Notes under the pieces: model-generated
The model's input: only the letters and a program-made list of their open reading frames with translations
The model's database searches: none
What the model was told of the DNA's origin: nothing
Program-made: the position numbers and the translations under genes
DNA from: Bacillus timonensis
GTDB lineage: Bacteria > Bacillota > Bacilli > Bacillales > Bacillaceae_L
Reading direction: 5' to 3'
Assembly: GCF_000285535.1 (NCBI RefSeq)
Contig: NZ_HE610985.1
Span: 1,039,807-1,103,806, forward strand
Length of the DNA: 64,000 nucleotides
Shown here: one piece after another, positions 1-7,486 of the stretch
How positions within the stretch are numbered: the stretch's first letter is position 1
Layout of the letters: every line of letters begins with the position of its first letter

Positions 1-24
1 CCTTTTGAGAAACAGGCTTCCTTT

Positions 25-810
25 TTAAATTGCCTTTACCATACCACCATCCACCAAATAGGCTTGCCCAGTCATATAGGTATTTGCGTCTGATACTAAA
101 AATGTAACAAAATTTGCGAATTCTTCAGGTGTGCCATAGCGTTTTAACGGGATTGTTTCCTTAAACATTTCTTCAATTTCTTTAATCGGCTTACCAAGTT
201 TGTCTGCATTTACGTTATCCAAGTGTGTCACCCGATCTGTAGCAATCCGACCAGGTGCAACTGTGTTTATTAGGATGTTATGTGGTGCCAATTCGTCGGC
301 TAATGTTTTCGATAAACCGACAATGCCTAGACGAAATGTATTAGATAAGATTAATCCAGGAATCGGCACTTTGATTGAGGAAGAAGCAATATTGATGATT
401 TTTCCACCGTTTTTTTGCATATATGGTAAAACACCACGAATCATTCGAATATAACTTAATAGATTTAATTCAAATGCATCCTGCCACGCTTCATCATCTA
501 GCTGATTAAATGTACCCGCGGGAGGGCCCCCCGCATTGTTAACGAGAATATCAACGGTTCCAAACGTTTCGACTGTATGCTTGATTAAAGCCTCAATATC
601 TTCTTTTTTGGTAATGTCCGTTTGCTGGTAAGAGACTCTCCCCTTGCCCTCTGCCTCAAGTTCTGTTTGAACTGCTTTTAATTTGTCTTCACTTCGGCTT
701 GCGAGCATAACATTAGTACCTTCTTTTACAAGCTGAGTCGCAATTGCTTTTCCGAGGCCCTGACTCGACGCCACAACAATGGCTGTTTTTCCATTTAAAT
801 TTAAATCCAT
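25..810 (-). CDS. Atypical SDR-family oxidoreductase
   Basis: A 261-residue Rossmann-fold protein of the short-chain dehydrogenase/reductase superfamily, resembling beta-ketoacyl-ACP reductases. Visible landmarks are VDILVNNAGG near residue 90, the IINIASSS strand with the usual serine, and the C-terminal TGQAYLVDGG. The cofactor loop reads ASSQGLG instead of TGxxxGxG, and the YxxxK catalytic pair is missing: the aligned stretch is SNTFRLGIVGLSK. This is the pattern of the BKR-like SDR subgroup with a degenerate tetrad, so substrate and even catalysis are uncertain. Start ATG is preceded by AAGGAGTGGAG. It lies 57 bp downstream of the EamA gene on the same strand. Confidence 0.85.
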   Translation of the reverse strand: MDLNLNGKTAIVVASSQGLGKAIATQLVKEGTNVMLASRSEDKLKAVQTELEAEGKGRVSYQQTDITKKEDIEALIKHTVETFGTVDILVNNAGGPPAGTFNQLDDEAWQDAFELNLLSYIRMIRGVLPYMQKNGGKIINIASSSIKVPIPGLILSNTFRLGIVGLSKTLADELAPHNILINTVAPGRIATDRVTHLDNVNADKLGKPIKEIEEMFKETIPLKRYGTPEEFANFVTFLVSDANTYMTGQAYLVDGGMVKAI

Positions 811-867
811 ATGTACTCCACTCCTTATGATTAGGTTTATTCTTCGATTTTAACGTACTTTACTTTT

Positions 868-1788
868 CTATTTCGACACCGAAACCTCGACTTGCTTATC
901 GACCCGAGGTTTTCGTACAAATAGTTCTGTACCTAGTAAAACTCCAATGACAATTAAAATGAAGCCAACTAACTGAATAAATTTGAATGCTTCATTTAAA
1001 AACAATACTGATCCCACTAATGAAAAGAATGGAGATAGGTTTAGGAAAATCGCCGTTTCACCAGCTCCAAGTTGCGAAATCGCAAAATTATAGCACAGGT
1101 TCCCGATTCCAGTTGAAATAATGGCAGATGCGGCGAAAATCAGCCAAATGTAGGGAGGAACTGCTCCGAATGTACCGATTGCTTGCCCCTCTATCGCAAA
1201 GCTTAACACAACCAAAAAACCTGCCCCCATTAACAGCGCGTAACAAGTGATTGTTTTCGTGTTAAGGGTATAAGAAGCTTTACGGATAAATATGAAGCTT
1301 AACGCTTGTGCGATTACTGACAAAAACACAAAAAAGTCACCGCTTGAAAGTTTCGTAAACGAGCCCCCGCCTAGGACCAAAATAAAGTAAATGCCAACCA
1401 TCCCAAATAACACGCCACAAATTTTTAAAATCGTCATTTTCGCTTTTAGAAAAAGTACGGCTAAAATATTGGTTACTAGCGGTATTAAAGCTAAGATGGA
1501 TGCCCCATTTGTGGCGCTTGTGTTAACCAAGCCGATGGAAAGTAGCGCTTGGTGGCCCAAGATTCCCGTTAACGCACTTAATGAAACGTACCCGAACTCA
1601 TGCAGATTCATTTTTTGAAGATCCTTTTTCATATACAAAAAAACAAAGATCACAAGCCCTGCTGCAAGAATTCGTAAACCGGTAATGGTAAGAGGTGGAA
1701 AGTTTTGAACCAAAATTTTTATGGCAACGATATTTAACCCCCACGCAATCATTACAAACAATAATAAACTATATAAGTAAAGTTTCCG
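868..1788 (-). CDS. EamA/DMT-family transporter
   Basis: A polytopic membrane protein of about 306 residues with ten hydrophobic segments arranged as two EamA repeats of five, the usual architecture of drug/metabolite exporters. The N-terminus LYLYSLLLFVMIAWGLN is typical of the family. The GTG at 1788 is preferred because a GGATGG/GGGTG motif precedes it. An in-frame ATG at 1809 has no visible ribosome binding site and lies only about 14 bp after a TATAAT at 1824-1829 (minus strand). The substrate cannot be inferred. The gene follows the tetR terminator, so it probably has its own promoter. Confidence 0.87.
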   Translation of the reverse strand, partial: RKLYLYSLLLFVMIAWGLNIVAIKILVQNFPPLTITGLRILAAGLVIFVFLYMKKDLQKMNLHEFGYVSLSALTGILGHQALLSIGLVNTSATNGASILALIPLVTNILAVLFLKAKMTILKICGVLFGMVGIYFILVLGGGSFTKLSSGDFFVFLSVIAQALSFIFIRKASYTLNTKTITCYALLMGAGFLVVLSFAIEGQAIGTFGAVPPYIWLIFAASAIISTGIGNLCYNFAISQLGAGETAIFLNLSPFFSLVGSVLFLNEAFKFIQLVGFILIVIGVLLGTELFVRKPRVDKQVEVSVSK

Positions 1789-1854
1789 CACAATCACCCA
1801 TCCATTCATTGTTGATGGATTCTATTATACTTTATTTCTTTTGAAAATAGGGTC

Positions 1855-1897
1855 GAAAAAAAGTCCGGCGGATAACACAGTGTGTCTCCTACCGGAC
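1855..1897 (-). terminator. Rho-independent terminator after tetR
   Basis: On the minus strand GTCCGG and CCGGAC pair (1892-1897 with 1863-1868), with further inner pairing around ACACAGTGTGT, followed by a run of T. The 5' arm overlaps the last codons of the TetR gene, so this ends the relP-tetR transcript. Confidence 0.8.
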
Positions 1898-2491
1898 AAG
1901 TCCTTTTTTCAAAAGTTCCATTTCTATTTTTAAGTTTTTCAATGCAACATCGCGTGGCATGTCATAGGCAAATGCTTGAATTAAATTACGAAGCATGACC
2001 GAAGTAACGATTTGTAGTGCGTGAAACAATTCCTCCTCATCAGAGACATTCAATTTACTGTTATCGATCCGCGAGCAAAACACTATAAAATTTTCATTCA
2101 TCTCATGCTCACTTGTCATTCTGTCAAATGTCCGTTCAATTTTATGAGTCATATTTAGCAATGCATTTTTTACAAAAGTCATGTTCTCATCTTCATTTAA
2201 AAACAGCTCAAAAAAGTCAATAAATGTTCTAAACAAATCACCCTCATACTTTTCAAGCATGGATAGAAACGCTGCATTTTTTTCTTTGGCAAATTCACCC
2301 AATAAAAAGAAAAAAGCATCCTCTTTGTCTTCGAAATACTGATAAAAACTTCCACGTGAAATTCCTGCAGATTTTATAATATTTGAAATCGAGGCGTCAA
2401 ATAATGGGACACTGGAAAATTCCTTTTTGGCTGCTTTAATTAGTGTTTGTTTTTTATCCTCAGGTAAATTAAAAAATGTAAGCTTTGGCAT
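1889..2491 (-). CDS. TetR/AcrR-family transcriptional regulator
   Basis: About 200 residues. The N-terminal helix-turn-helix is clear: an entry helix KQTLIKAAKKEF, then ISNIIKSAGISRGSFYQYFEDKEDAF, the TetR signature. The remainder is a helical ligand-binding domain. The ATG at 2491 is chosen over a GTG at 2512 because GAAAGGGGGG precedes it at good spacing. The GTG directly abuts the stop codon of the alarmone synthetase gene, so the two genes are translationally close and share one transcript. The tandem palindromes upstream of this operon are plausible autoregulatory operators; that is an inference from position and symmetry. Confidence 0.9.
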   Translation of the reverse strand: MPKLTFFNLPEDKKQTLIKAAKKEFSSVPLFDASISNIIKSAGISRGSFYQYFEDKEDAFFFLLGEFAKEKNAAFLSMLEKYEGDLFRTFIDFFELFLNEDENMTFVKNALLNMTHKIERTFDRMTSEHEMNENFIVFCSRIDNSKLNVSDEEELFHALQIVTSVMLRNLIQAFAYDMPRDVALKNLKIEMELLKKGLVR

Positions 2492-2512
2492 TTCCACATG
2501 CCCCCCTTTCAC

Positions 2513-3235
2513 CTACTGTTTGACAAACGATAATAACTCGGCTGGAAGACGGAATGGTTCCTCATTTCTATAGAGATTTTCCGCTTTTGCTGATTCTTTC
2601 AGTTTGTTCATTTCGGTCTGAAGACTTTCCATTTTTTTATCTAATTGGGATGCTGTTACGGCTGCTTCTTTTAATTCGTCCTTCATATGCTGAGGAATCT
2701 CTTTATTGTATTTATAGTAAATTTTGTGCTCCAAACTCGCCCAGAAATCCATAGCAATCGTTCGAATCTGAATTTCAACAAAAACATGATCTTCACGGTC
2801 CGACATAAAGATTGGAATTTGTAGGATTAAATGCAAGCTTTGATATCCATTTGGCTTTGGATTTTTAATATAATCCTTACATTCAATTAGTGTCACATCT
2901 TTTTGTTGTTGTAACATTTCACTGATTTTATAAATATCGGAAATGTATGAACAAACGATGCGAATACCCGCAATATCACGGACATTTTTTTTGATTGATC
3001 CAATTGAAAAATCATATCCTTTGCGGTTGACTTTATTTAAGATACTTTCAGGTGACTTTAATCTCGATGATACATGTTCAATTGGGTTATAGTCGTGTAT
3101 ATAGTGGAACTCCTGCTTTAAGATATTAATTTTAGTCATCATTTCTTCTAGCGCAAACTTATAAGACATCATAAAACGAATAAGTTCCACCTTCATATCT
3201 TTTATCTGATCCATTCTAGTTCCTACAGACATCAT
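2513..3235 (-). CDS. relP: Small alarmone synthetase (RelP/YwaC type)
   Basis: A 240-residue stand-alone RelA/SpoT synthetase domain without the hydrolase or regulatory domains of long Rel proteins. Motifs match B. subtilis YwaC (SasA/RelP) more closely than YjbM/RelQ: DIAGIRIVCSYISDIY, the PKPNGYQSLHL substrate loop, and EIQIRTIAMDFWASLEHKIYYKYN. It transfers pyrophosphate from ATP to GDP or GTP to make (p)ppGpp in the cytosol. YwaC is known to be induced by cell-envelope stress. Here the gene sits in an operon with a TetR regulator and behind a promoter carrying tandem palindromes, which suggests ligand-responsive control. That wiring is inferred. Confidence 0.92.
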   Translation of the reverse strand: MMSVGTRMDQIKDMKVELIRFMMSYKFALEEMMTKINILKQEFHYIHDYNPIEHVSSRLKSPESILNKVNRKGYDFSIGSIKKNVRDIAGIRIVCSYISDIYKISEMLQQQKDVTLIECKDYIKNPKPNGYQSLHLILQIPIFMSDREDHVFVEIQIRTIAMDFWASLEHKIYYKYNKEIPQHMKDELKEAAVTASQLDKKMESLQTEMNKLKESAKAENLYRNEEPFRLPAELLSFVKQ

Positions 3236-3243
3236 ACGTCTCC

Positions 3244-3363
3244 TTAATGTGAAATTAGTGGTTTCTTGATGATTGAAGCGTTGACACCTAGTTGTTGCAG
3301 TCTTTTTGCAAGCTTTCGTAATTTTAGTTTGTTTAGCTCATTTTTTGATTCAACTTCTAACAT
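3244..3363 (-). CDS. Small 39-residue ORF leading the relP operon
   Basis: ATG at 3363, preceded by GAGGTGA at nine bases, opens a 39-codon frame rich in Lys and Leu (MLEVESKNELNKLKLRKLAK at its start) that stops 8 bp before relP. It is predicted to form a basic amphipathic helix. It may be a real small protein, or a leader ORF that couples translation into relP through the stop-proximal AAGGAG. No family is recognised. Support rests on ribosome binding site, position and downstream coupling. Confidence 0.5.
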   Translation of the reverse strand: MLEVESKNELNKLKLRKLAKRLQQLGVNASIIKKPLISH

Positions 3364-3388
3364 AACATTGTGTCACCTCACTATTTAA

Positions 3389-3417
3389 ATTTTACATGAC
3401 ACGTTGTCACAAATCAA
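3389..3417 (-). promoter_or_regulatory. Sigma-A promoter of the relP-tetR operon
   Basis: On the minus strand a -35 TTGATT (3412-3417) and a -10 TAAAAT (3389-3394) are separated by 17 bp. The spacer contains a perfect palindrome, so a repressor bound there would exclude RNA polymerase. The start codon of the small leading ORF is 26 bp downstream. Confidence 0.65.
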
Positions 3418-3437
3418 CCAGAAATGACATATTGTCA
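3397..3437. promoter_or_regulatory. Tandem palindromic operators (TGACA-N3-TGTCA)
   Basis: Two perfect 13-bp palindromes, TGACACGTTGTCA at 3397-3409 and TGACATATTGTCA at 3425-3437, have identical 5-bp arms and centres 28 bp apart. The first is inside the -35/-10 spacer and the second lies just upstream of the -35. The length and symmetry suit a TetR dimer, and the TetR protein encoded at the end of this operon is the obvious candidate binder (inference). Confidence 0.7.
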
Positions 3438-3451
3438 CATTGTGTTCACAC

Positions 3452-3477
3452 AAAAGCCTTTCCCGAGTGAGAAAGGC
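3452..3477 (-). terminator. Terminator after the MFS gene
   Basis: GCCTTTC (3471-3477 read on the minus strand) pairs with GAAAGGC (3456-3462) across an 8-nt loop, followed by TTTTG. It lies just past the MFS stop codon. Confidence 0.7.
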
Positions 3478-3488
3478 CCTACCCATTT

Positions 3489-4790
3489 TTATAAAGCCGT
3501 GCTTGCTTTTTCCACAACAGACTTTTTCTCGTTTAATTCTGGGTGTGCTTTTCGGACAACACTTGGCCTAGCTAAGACTAACACTACTCCGATTAAAACT
3601 ACAGCCGAAGTAATCAGAATGTATTGACCTGGTAGGACATCGTACAAATATCCGAATATAATCATCCCAAGTGGCATCAAGGCGACTGCCATTGATTCTA
3701 AAATTGAGAACACTCTTCCCTTGAAATCATCATCAATCATTTTTTGCATCATTACTTGAATTGGAGTATTTACAACAATAATCATGGAGCCAAATATAAA
3801 CATGGCTATAAAGTAATACGTAAACACTGACCAATAGGATAAGGAAATTATTAACGGAACTGCCATACAGCCTAGAATTACCCCTAACCCTATGATTCCG
3901 CGTTTTGATACAAGGAATGGAAACTTCACTTCTTTTCGAATCGAAAAATAAATCGAGAATAATAGCATTCCTACCGCGAAAGCTCCCTGTGTGAATCCAA
4001 AATGCTGTGAAGCAAGCTTTAATTTTTCAATTAAAATGAAGGAGTAACCAACCTCAAATGAACCAAATAGGAAATTAATGATTAATGAAATCCAAATCAT
4101 TGTCATAAGAACATGTTTTGTTTTTAAATAGTTTATACCTGCTTTCATACTTTGCCACATTGTTTCTGATTGTCCCTGTTCTTCTGCTGCCTTTCGTTTT
4201 GAAAAGAGGTTGAAATTCATGGTTGATTCAAGGAGTACAGCAATGACAGAAGCTACGATATACATTGCTAGAAACACTTCCATCGACACCGTCCCATATA
4301 ATAGCCCACCAACTGCTGGACTTCCAATGGCTGCAAACGACATTGAAATTTGATTAAGAGACATCGCTCTTTGAATACGATTTTCATCAACCAACCCTGT
4401 TACAGATGACGTAAAGGTTACACCGGTAAAGGAAGTGGCGATGGAAAGTACAACTGTTGTTGTGTAAATCGCAATGAGAGACAATCCATACGTCATGCTC
4501 ACAACTAATAGCCCGATAATTGCAAGCGTCGTCACAAGCTGTGATATGATGACGATTTTTTTACGTGAGTATTTATCAGCTGCATATCCGGCAAGTGGTG
4601 CTACAAGGGCTCTCGGCAATAGATTACAAATCAGATTTGTTGCAAAGCTTGTTGCAGATCCTGTTAGTTGAAGTATATAAAAGCTAATTGCAAATGCGTA
4701 AACTTGTGCGCCGAATGAGGAAATAATTTTACTAATTGTAAACGTAAATAAATGGTAAGTTGCTTTTTTAAGCTTTTGTTGTTCATTCAT
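3489..4790 (-). CDS. MFS transporter
   Basis: A 433-residue major facilitator with about twelve membrane segments and the MFS motif A-like AGYAADKYSRKK after TM2. Its class resembles the MFS_3 exporters of macrolides or other hydrophobic compounds (MefA-like). The open frame extends 69 codons upstream, but the ATG at 4790 is preceded by TTGGAGGAATTTAC and begins the conserved protein. It is divergent from an XRE/TPR regulator, and the intergenic region carries two copies of one palindrome, so the pair is likely a regulated efflux module. Substrate unknown. Confidence 0.9.
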   Translation of the reverse strand: MNEQQKLKKATYHLFTFTISKIISSFGAQVYAFAISFYILQLTGSATSFATNLICNLLPRALVAPLAGYAADKYSRKKIVIISQLVTTLAIIGLLVVSMTYGLSLIAIYTTTVVLSIATSFTGVTFTSSVTGLVDENRIQRAMSLNQISMSFAAIGSPAVGGLLYGTVSMEVFLAMYIVASVIAVLLESTMNFNLFSKRKAAEEQGQSETMWQSMKAGINYLKTKHVLMTMIWISLIINFLFGSFEVGYSFILIEKLKLASQHFGFTQGAFAVGMLLFSIYFSIRKEVKFPFLVSKRGIIGLGVILGCMAVPLIISLSYWSVFTYYFIAMFIFGSMIIVVNTPIQVMMQKMIDDDFKGRVFSILESMAVALMPLGMIIFGYLYDVLPGQYILITSAVVLIGVVLVLARPSVVRKAHPELNEKKSVVEKASTAL

Positions 4791-4814
4791 GTAAATTCCT
4801 CCAATAACGGAAAA

Positions 4815-4831
4815 GTTTAATTTAATTAAAC
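4815..4831. promoter_or_regulatory. Palindromic operator copy 1 (MFS side)
   Basis: GTTTAATTTAATTAAAC is a perfect 17-bp palindrome around one central base. It lies 25 bp from the MFS start codon, where a bound protein could block transcription or initiation. It shares its arms with a second copy 54 bp away. Confidence 0.6.
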
Positions 4832-4868
4832 AAATCATAACACCATTAAACTTTCTTTTCAACAAAAA

Positions 4869-4885
4869 GTTTAATATAATTAAAC
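4869..4885. promoter_or_regulatory. Palindromic operator copy 2 (regulator side)
   Basis: GTTTAATATAATTAAAC repeats the arms of the first copy and overlaps a TATAAT hexamer (4875-4880) positioned as the -10 of the plus-strand regulator gene. This arrangement suggests autorepression together with control of the divergent exporter. The binding protein is not shown by sequence; the adjacent XRE-type regulator is the inferred candidate. Confidence 0.6.
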
Positions 4886-4918
4886 AAAATAACAAAAATA
4901 GGAGAGTGCCTATTTCAC

Positions 4919-6160
4919 ATGCTTGGTGAACGCATACGTAAATTACGCAAACAAAAGAAATTAACACTAGAAGAGCTCGCAGGAACAAAACTAACAAAAG
5001 GCATGCTCAGCCTTATTGAAAATAATAAAGCAAATCCCTCAATGGAGAGCTTAACCTATATTGCAGAGAGACTTGAAATTGACATGTCCCAGCTTTTAAA
5101 TGAAATAAATTTCGATGAAATAAGAGAAGTATTGGATGAAGCCGAAAAATTATTTACGCTGGACTCTGATGAACACCCTAAAAAATACAATAAATTGTTT
5201 ACTCTTATTGACCCATATGTTTCCCAATTAAATCAGGGCTACGAAGCTGCAAGATTGCTGGAGTTTTATGGATACAGTCTTTACTTTGAAAAGAAAGGTG
5301 ACTGGAAACATCACCTTGATAAAGCAGCTAATTTGTACGACCAAATGAATATCACAACAAAAAGAGTGAGTATTGCTTCTTTTCGCTGCCTCTCTTATTT
5401 TATGGACCATGATTATGAAAAAGCATTGGAAACAATCTTACAGGAACGAAAAGAAATTGAGAAAAAATATGTATATATCGATCCCATTTCAAGATTAGAC
5501 CTTGATTATAATGAAGCGATTATGTACTTTGCAGTCGGCGACATCGAGGCTGCAAAGCTTGTCATGGAGAATGCTATATCTTTTTCGCAAAAAAATAAAA
5601 CATTTTATCGTATTGACGATTTATATCGGCTTGCTGCTGCTTATTCGATGATGGCCGAGGAATGGGAACAATATGATTATTACTTAACTAAATTGAATCA
5701 GTATGCGGAGTTTTCAGATGACCTAATGTCAAAAATCACTGCAAAGCTTTTTCAAATTGAATCACTAAATACTGTGAAACATGATTATCAAAAAGCCCTT
5801 TCGAAGGTTGATCAGTTTTTAGCTGACCCTGACTTTAATCAACAACAATTAAGGGAATGGTTTTATCTTGAAAAAGGAAAAGCTCTACAAGGATTAAAGC
5901 GATACGAGGAAGCCAATGGTTATTATGAAAAAGTGGTGATTCCTTCCTACCATCACCATCCTTTTGACTTATCACAATTTTATTTAAAGGAAACGTATCG
6001 AGCGCAATGTCTGGTTGAACTTGGCAAAATCGATAAAGCTTTATTGGCAGCGAAAAAAGCAGTTGAGTTGTTTGATCATTTGCCAGATTCTCCTTTTAAA
6101 AGATTTTGTTTCGATACCTATCAAAAAATCAGCTTAATAAAACGTGAAAATCTTGATTGA
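4919..6160 (+). CDS. XRE-family regulator with TPR-like C-terminus
   Basis: A 413-residue protein. Residues 1-60 form an XRE/Cro helix-turn-helix (LGERIRKLRKQKKLTLEELA, then LTKGMLSLIENNKANPS). The rest is a long array of helical repeats with TPR-like spacing, for example YEKALETILQ, YQKALSKVDQ and YEEANGYYEK. This is the architecture of the RNPP/PlcR-Rgg type, whose TPR part binds short peptides or small ligands. The start ATG is fixed by the HTH and an AGGAGAG upstream. Adjacent palindromes suggest it controls itself and the divergent MFS exporter. No peptide pheromone gene was found next to it. Confidence 0.88.
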   Translation: MLGERIRKLRKQKKLTLEELAGTKLTKGMLSLIENNKANPSMESLTYIAERLEIDMSQLLNEINFDEIREVLDEAEKLFTLDSDEHPKKYNKLFTLIDPYVSQLNQGYEAARLLEFYGYSLYFEKKGDWKHHLDKAANLYDQMNITTKRVSIASFRCLSYFMDHDYEKALETILQERKEIEKKYVYIDPISRLDLDYNEAIMYFAVGDIEAAKLVMENAISFSQKNKTFYRIDDLYRLAAAYSMMAEEWEQYDYYLTKLNQYAEFSDDLMSKITAKLFQIESLNTVKHDYQKALSKVDQFLADPDFNQQQLREWFYLEKGKALQGLKRYEEANGYYEKVVIPSYHHHPFDLSQFYLKETYRAQCLVELGKIDKALLAAKKAVELFDHLPDSPFKRFCFDTYQKISLIKRENLD

Positions 6161-6218
6161 TGTTCTTGTCCATCTTGAGCAATCAGATGAAAAAAGCTAT
6201 CAGGAAATAAAAAGTACT

Positions 6219-6247
6219 TTAACACAAACCTCTATTTTTGATATTAT
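6219..6247 (+). promoter_or_regulatory. Sigma-A promoter of trhO
   Basis: TTAACA (6219-6224) and TATTAT (6242-6247) are separated by 17 bp, about 38 bp before the chosen trhO start. Confidence 0.55.
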
Positions 6248-6285
6248 ACTTAGAGAAAAAAGCATTAATGAAATAGGTGAATAAA

Positions 6286-7191
6286 TTGGAATTTCAAGTT
6301 TTACTTTATTACAAATATATTGAAATTGATGACCCAGAAGCTTTTAGAGCTGCGCATTTTGAATTATGTTCTTCCCTTGGGTTGAAAGGTAGAATTCTTG
6401 TCGCGTCTGAGGGTATCAATGGTACAGTTTCAGGTACTGTTGTGCAAACGGAAAAATATATGGAGTTCATGCGAAGTGACACACGTTTTTCGGACATGGT
6501 ATTCAAAATTGAGAAAAACGAAGGACATGCTTTTAAAAAGCTAAAAGTAAAGGTGAAGCCAGAGATTGTCAATTTAAGTCTAGATGAGGACTTAAATCCG
6601 AATCAAATTACTGGGAAGCATTTAACTCCGAAAGAATTTTTTGAAACAATGAAGAGTGAGGATGTCATTATTCTTGACGCCCGTAATACGTACGAATACG
6701 ATCTTGGCCATTTTAGAGGGGCGATTCGACCAGATATCGAAACCTTCCGTGAACTACCAAAATGGGTTGAGGAAAACTTAAGTGAGTATAAAGATAAGAA
6801 AATCCTAACTTATTGTACTGGTGGCATTCGTTGTGAAAAATTCTCAGGTTTCCTTGTGAAAGAAGGGTTCCAGGATGTTTCTCAGCTTGAAGGCGGCATT
6901 ATCACATACGGATACGATCCTGAGGCCAAAGGAGCATTTTGGGACGGAAAATGCTATGTATTTGACGAACGAATTTCTGTACCAGTTAACCGAACTGGTG
7001 AGGAAACAGTCGTTGGAAAATGTTATCACTGTGGAAAACCAGAGGAACGCTATGTAAAATGCGGAAATCCCGAGTGTAATAAGCATTTGTTACTTTGTGA
7101 GGATTGTGAGCATGAGCATTATAGATCATGTAGTCAAGAATGCAAAGACCACCCTCACAATCGTTATGTAAAGGAACATCAGTTGATCTAA
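6286..7191 (+). CDS. trhO: tRNA uridine(34) hydroxylase TrhO (rhodanese family)
   Basis: About 301 residues, matching the YbfQ/YceA (UPF0176) family that hydroxylates U34 of tRNA on the way to 5-methoxyuridine-type modifications. An N-terminal alpha/beta domain ([10 protein letters not shown], then [16 protein letters not shown]) is followed by a rhodanese domain with the active-site loop [12 protein letters not shown] Cys/His-rich tail with [19 protein letters not shown] and similar pairs probably binds zinc. TTG at 6286 is preferred because ATAGGTGA precedes it at six bases; GTG at 6277 overlaps that site. It is a single-gene unit closed by a strong terminator. Confidence 0.93.
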   Translation: MEFQVLLYYKYIEIDDPEAFRAAHFELCSSLGLKGRILVASEGINGTVSGTVVQTEKYMEFMRSDTRFSDMVFKIEKNEGHAFKKLKVKVKPEIVNLSLDEDLNPNQITGKHLTPKEFFETMKSEDVIILDARNTYEYDLGHFRGAIRPDIETFRELPKWVEENLSEYKDKKILTYCTGGIRCEKFSGFLVKEGFQDVSQLEGGIITYGYDPEAKGAFWDGKCYVFDERISVPVNRTGEETVVGKCYHCGKPEERYVKCGNPECNKHLLLCEDCEHEHYRSCSQECKDHPHNRYVKEHQLI

Positions 7192-7193
7192 AT

Positions 7194-7227
7194 AAAAACC
7201 TGCTCAGTAATTTCTGAGCAGGTTTTT
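7194..7227 (+). terminator. Terminator after trhO
   Basis: ACCTGCTCAG (7198-7207) pairs with CTGAGCAGGT (7214-7223) around a six-base loop, followed by TTTTT. Confidence 0.9.
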
Positions 7228-7284
7228 CGTGCTATTGGACGCACTTATGTCTATGTGCGATATTTTCTGTTCTAGTACTTTTTC

Positions 7285-7292
7285 TCGACAAA
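7285..7292 (-). promoter_or_regulatory. Possible Spo0A box
   Basis: TTTGTCGA on the minus strand resembles the 0A-box core TTTGTCGAA, about 195 bp upstream of the sporulation-type kinase gene. Weak on its own. Confidence 0.3.
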
Positions 7293-7430
7293 AAGAGATA
7301 GTTTATTAGTGGAACTCATGATAAAATAGGAAATAAGTACCAATTTATTTTGGATTTTGCAGTTTTTTTCCAAAATTTTCACTTAAAATAAGCAAAGTAG
7401 TTTTATCTGTATTATAATAGAATCATATAT

Positions 7431-7437
7431 TGTCGAA
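7431..7437 (+). promoter_or_regulatory. Possible Spo0A box
   Basis: TGTCGAA matches the 7-bp 0A-box core and lies 13 bp downstream of a TATAAT (7413-7418), 50 bp before the kinase start. In that position a bound Spo0A would be expected to repress. No convincing -35 was found for the TATAAT. Confidence 0.35.
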
Positions 7438-7486
7438 CTATTTGATATATTTAAAAACATCACTACTAAATCATCGAAGGTGAAAT

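Noticed and set aside
4791-4997. 69-codon N-terminal extension of the MFS frame
   Set aside because: It would run through both palindromes and the regulator start; a strong ribosome binding site marks ATG 4790.
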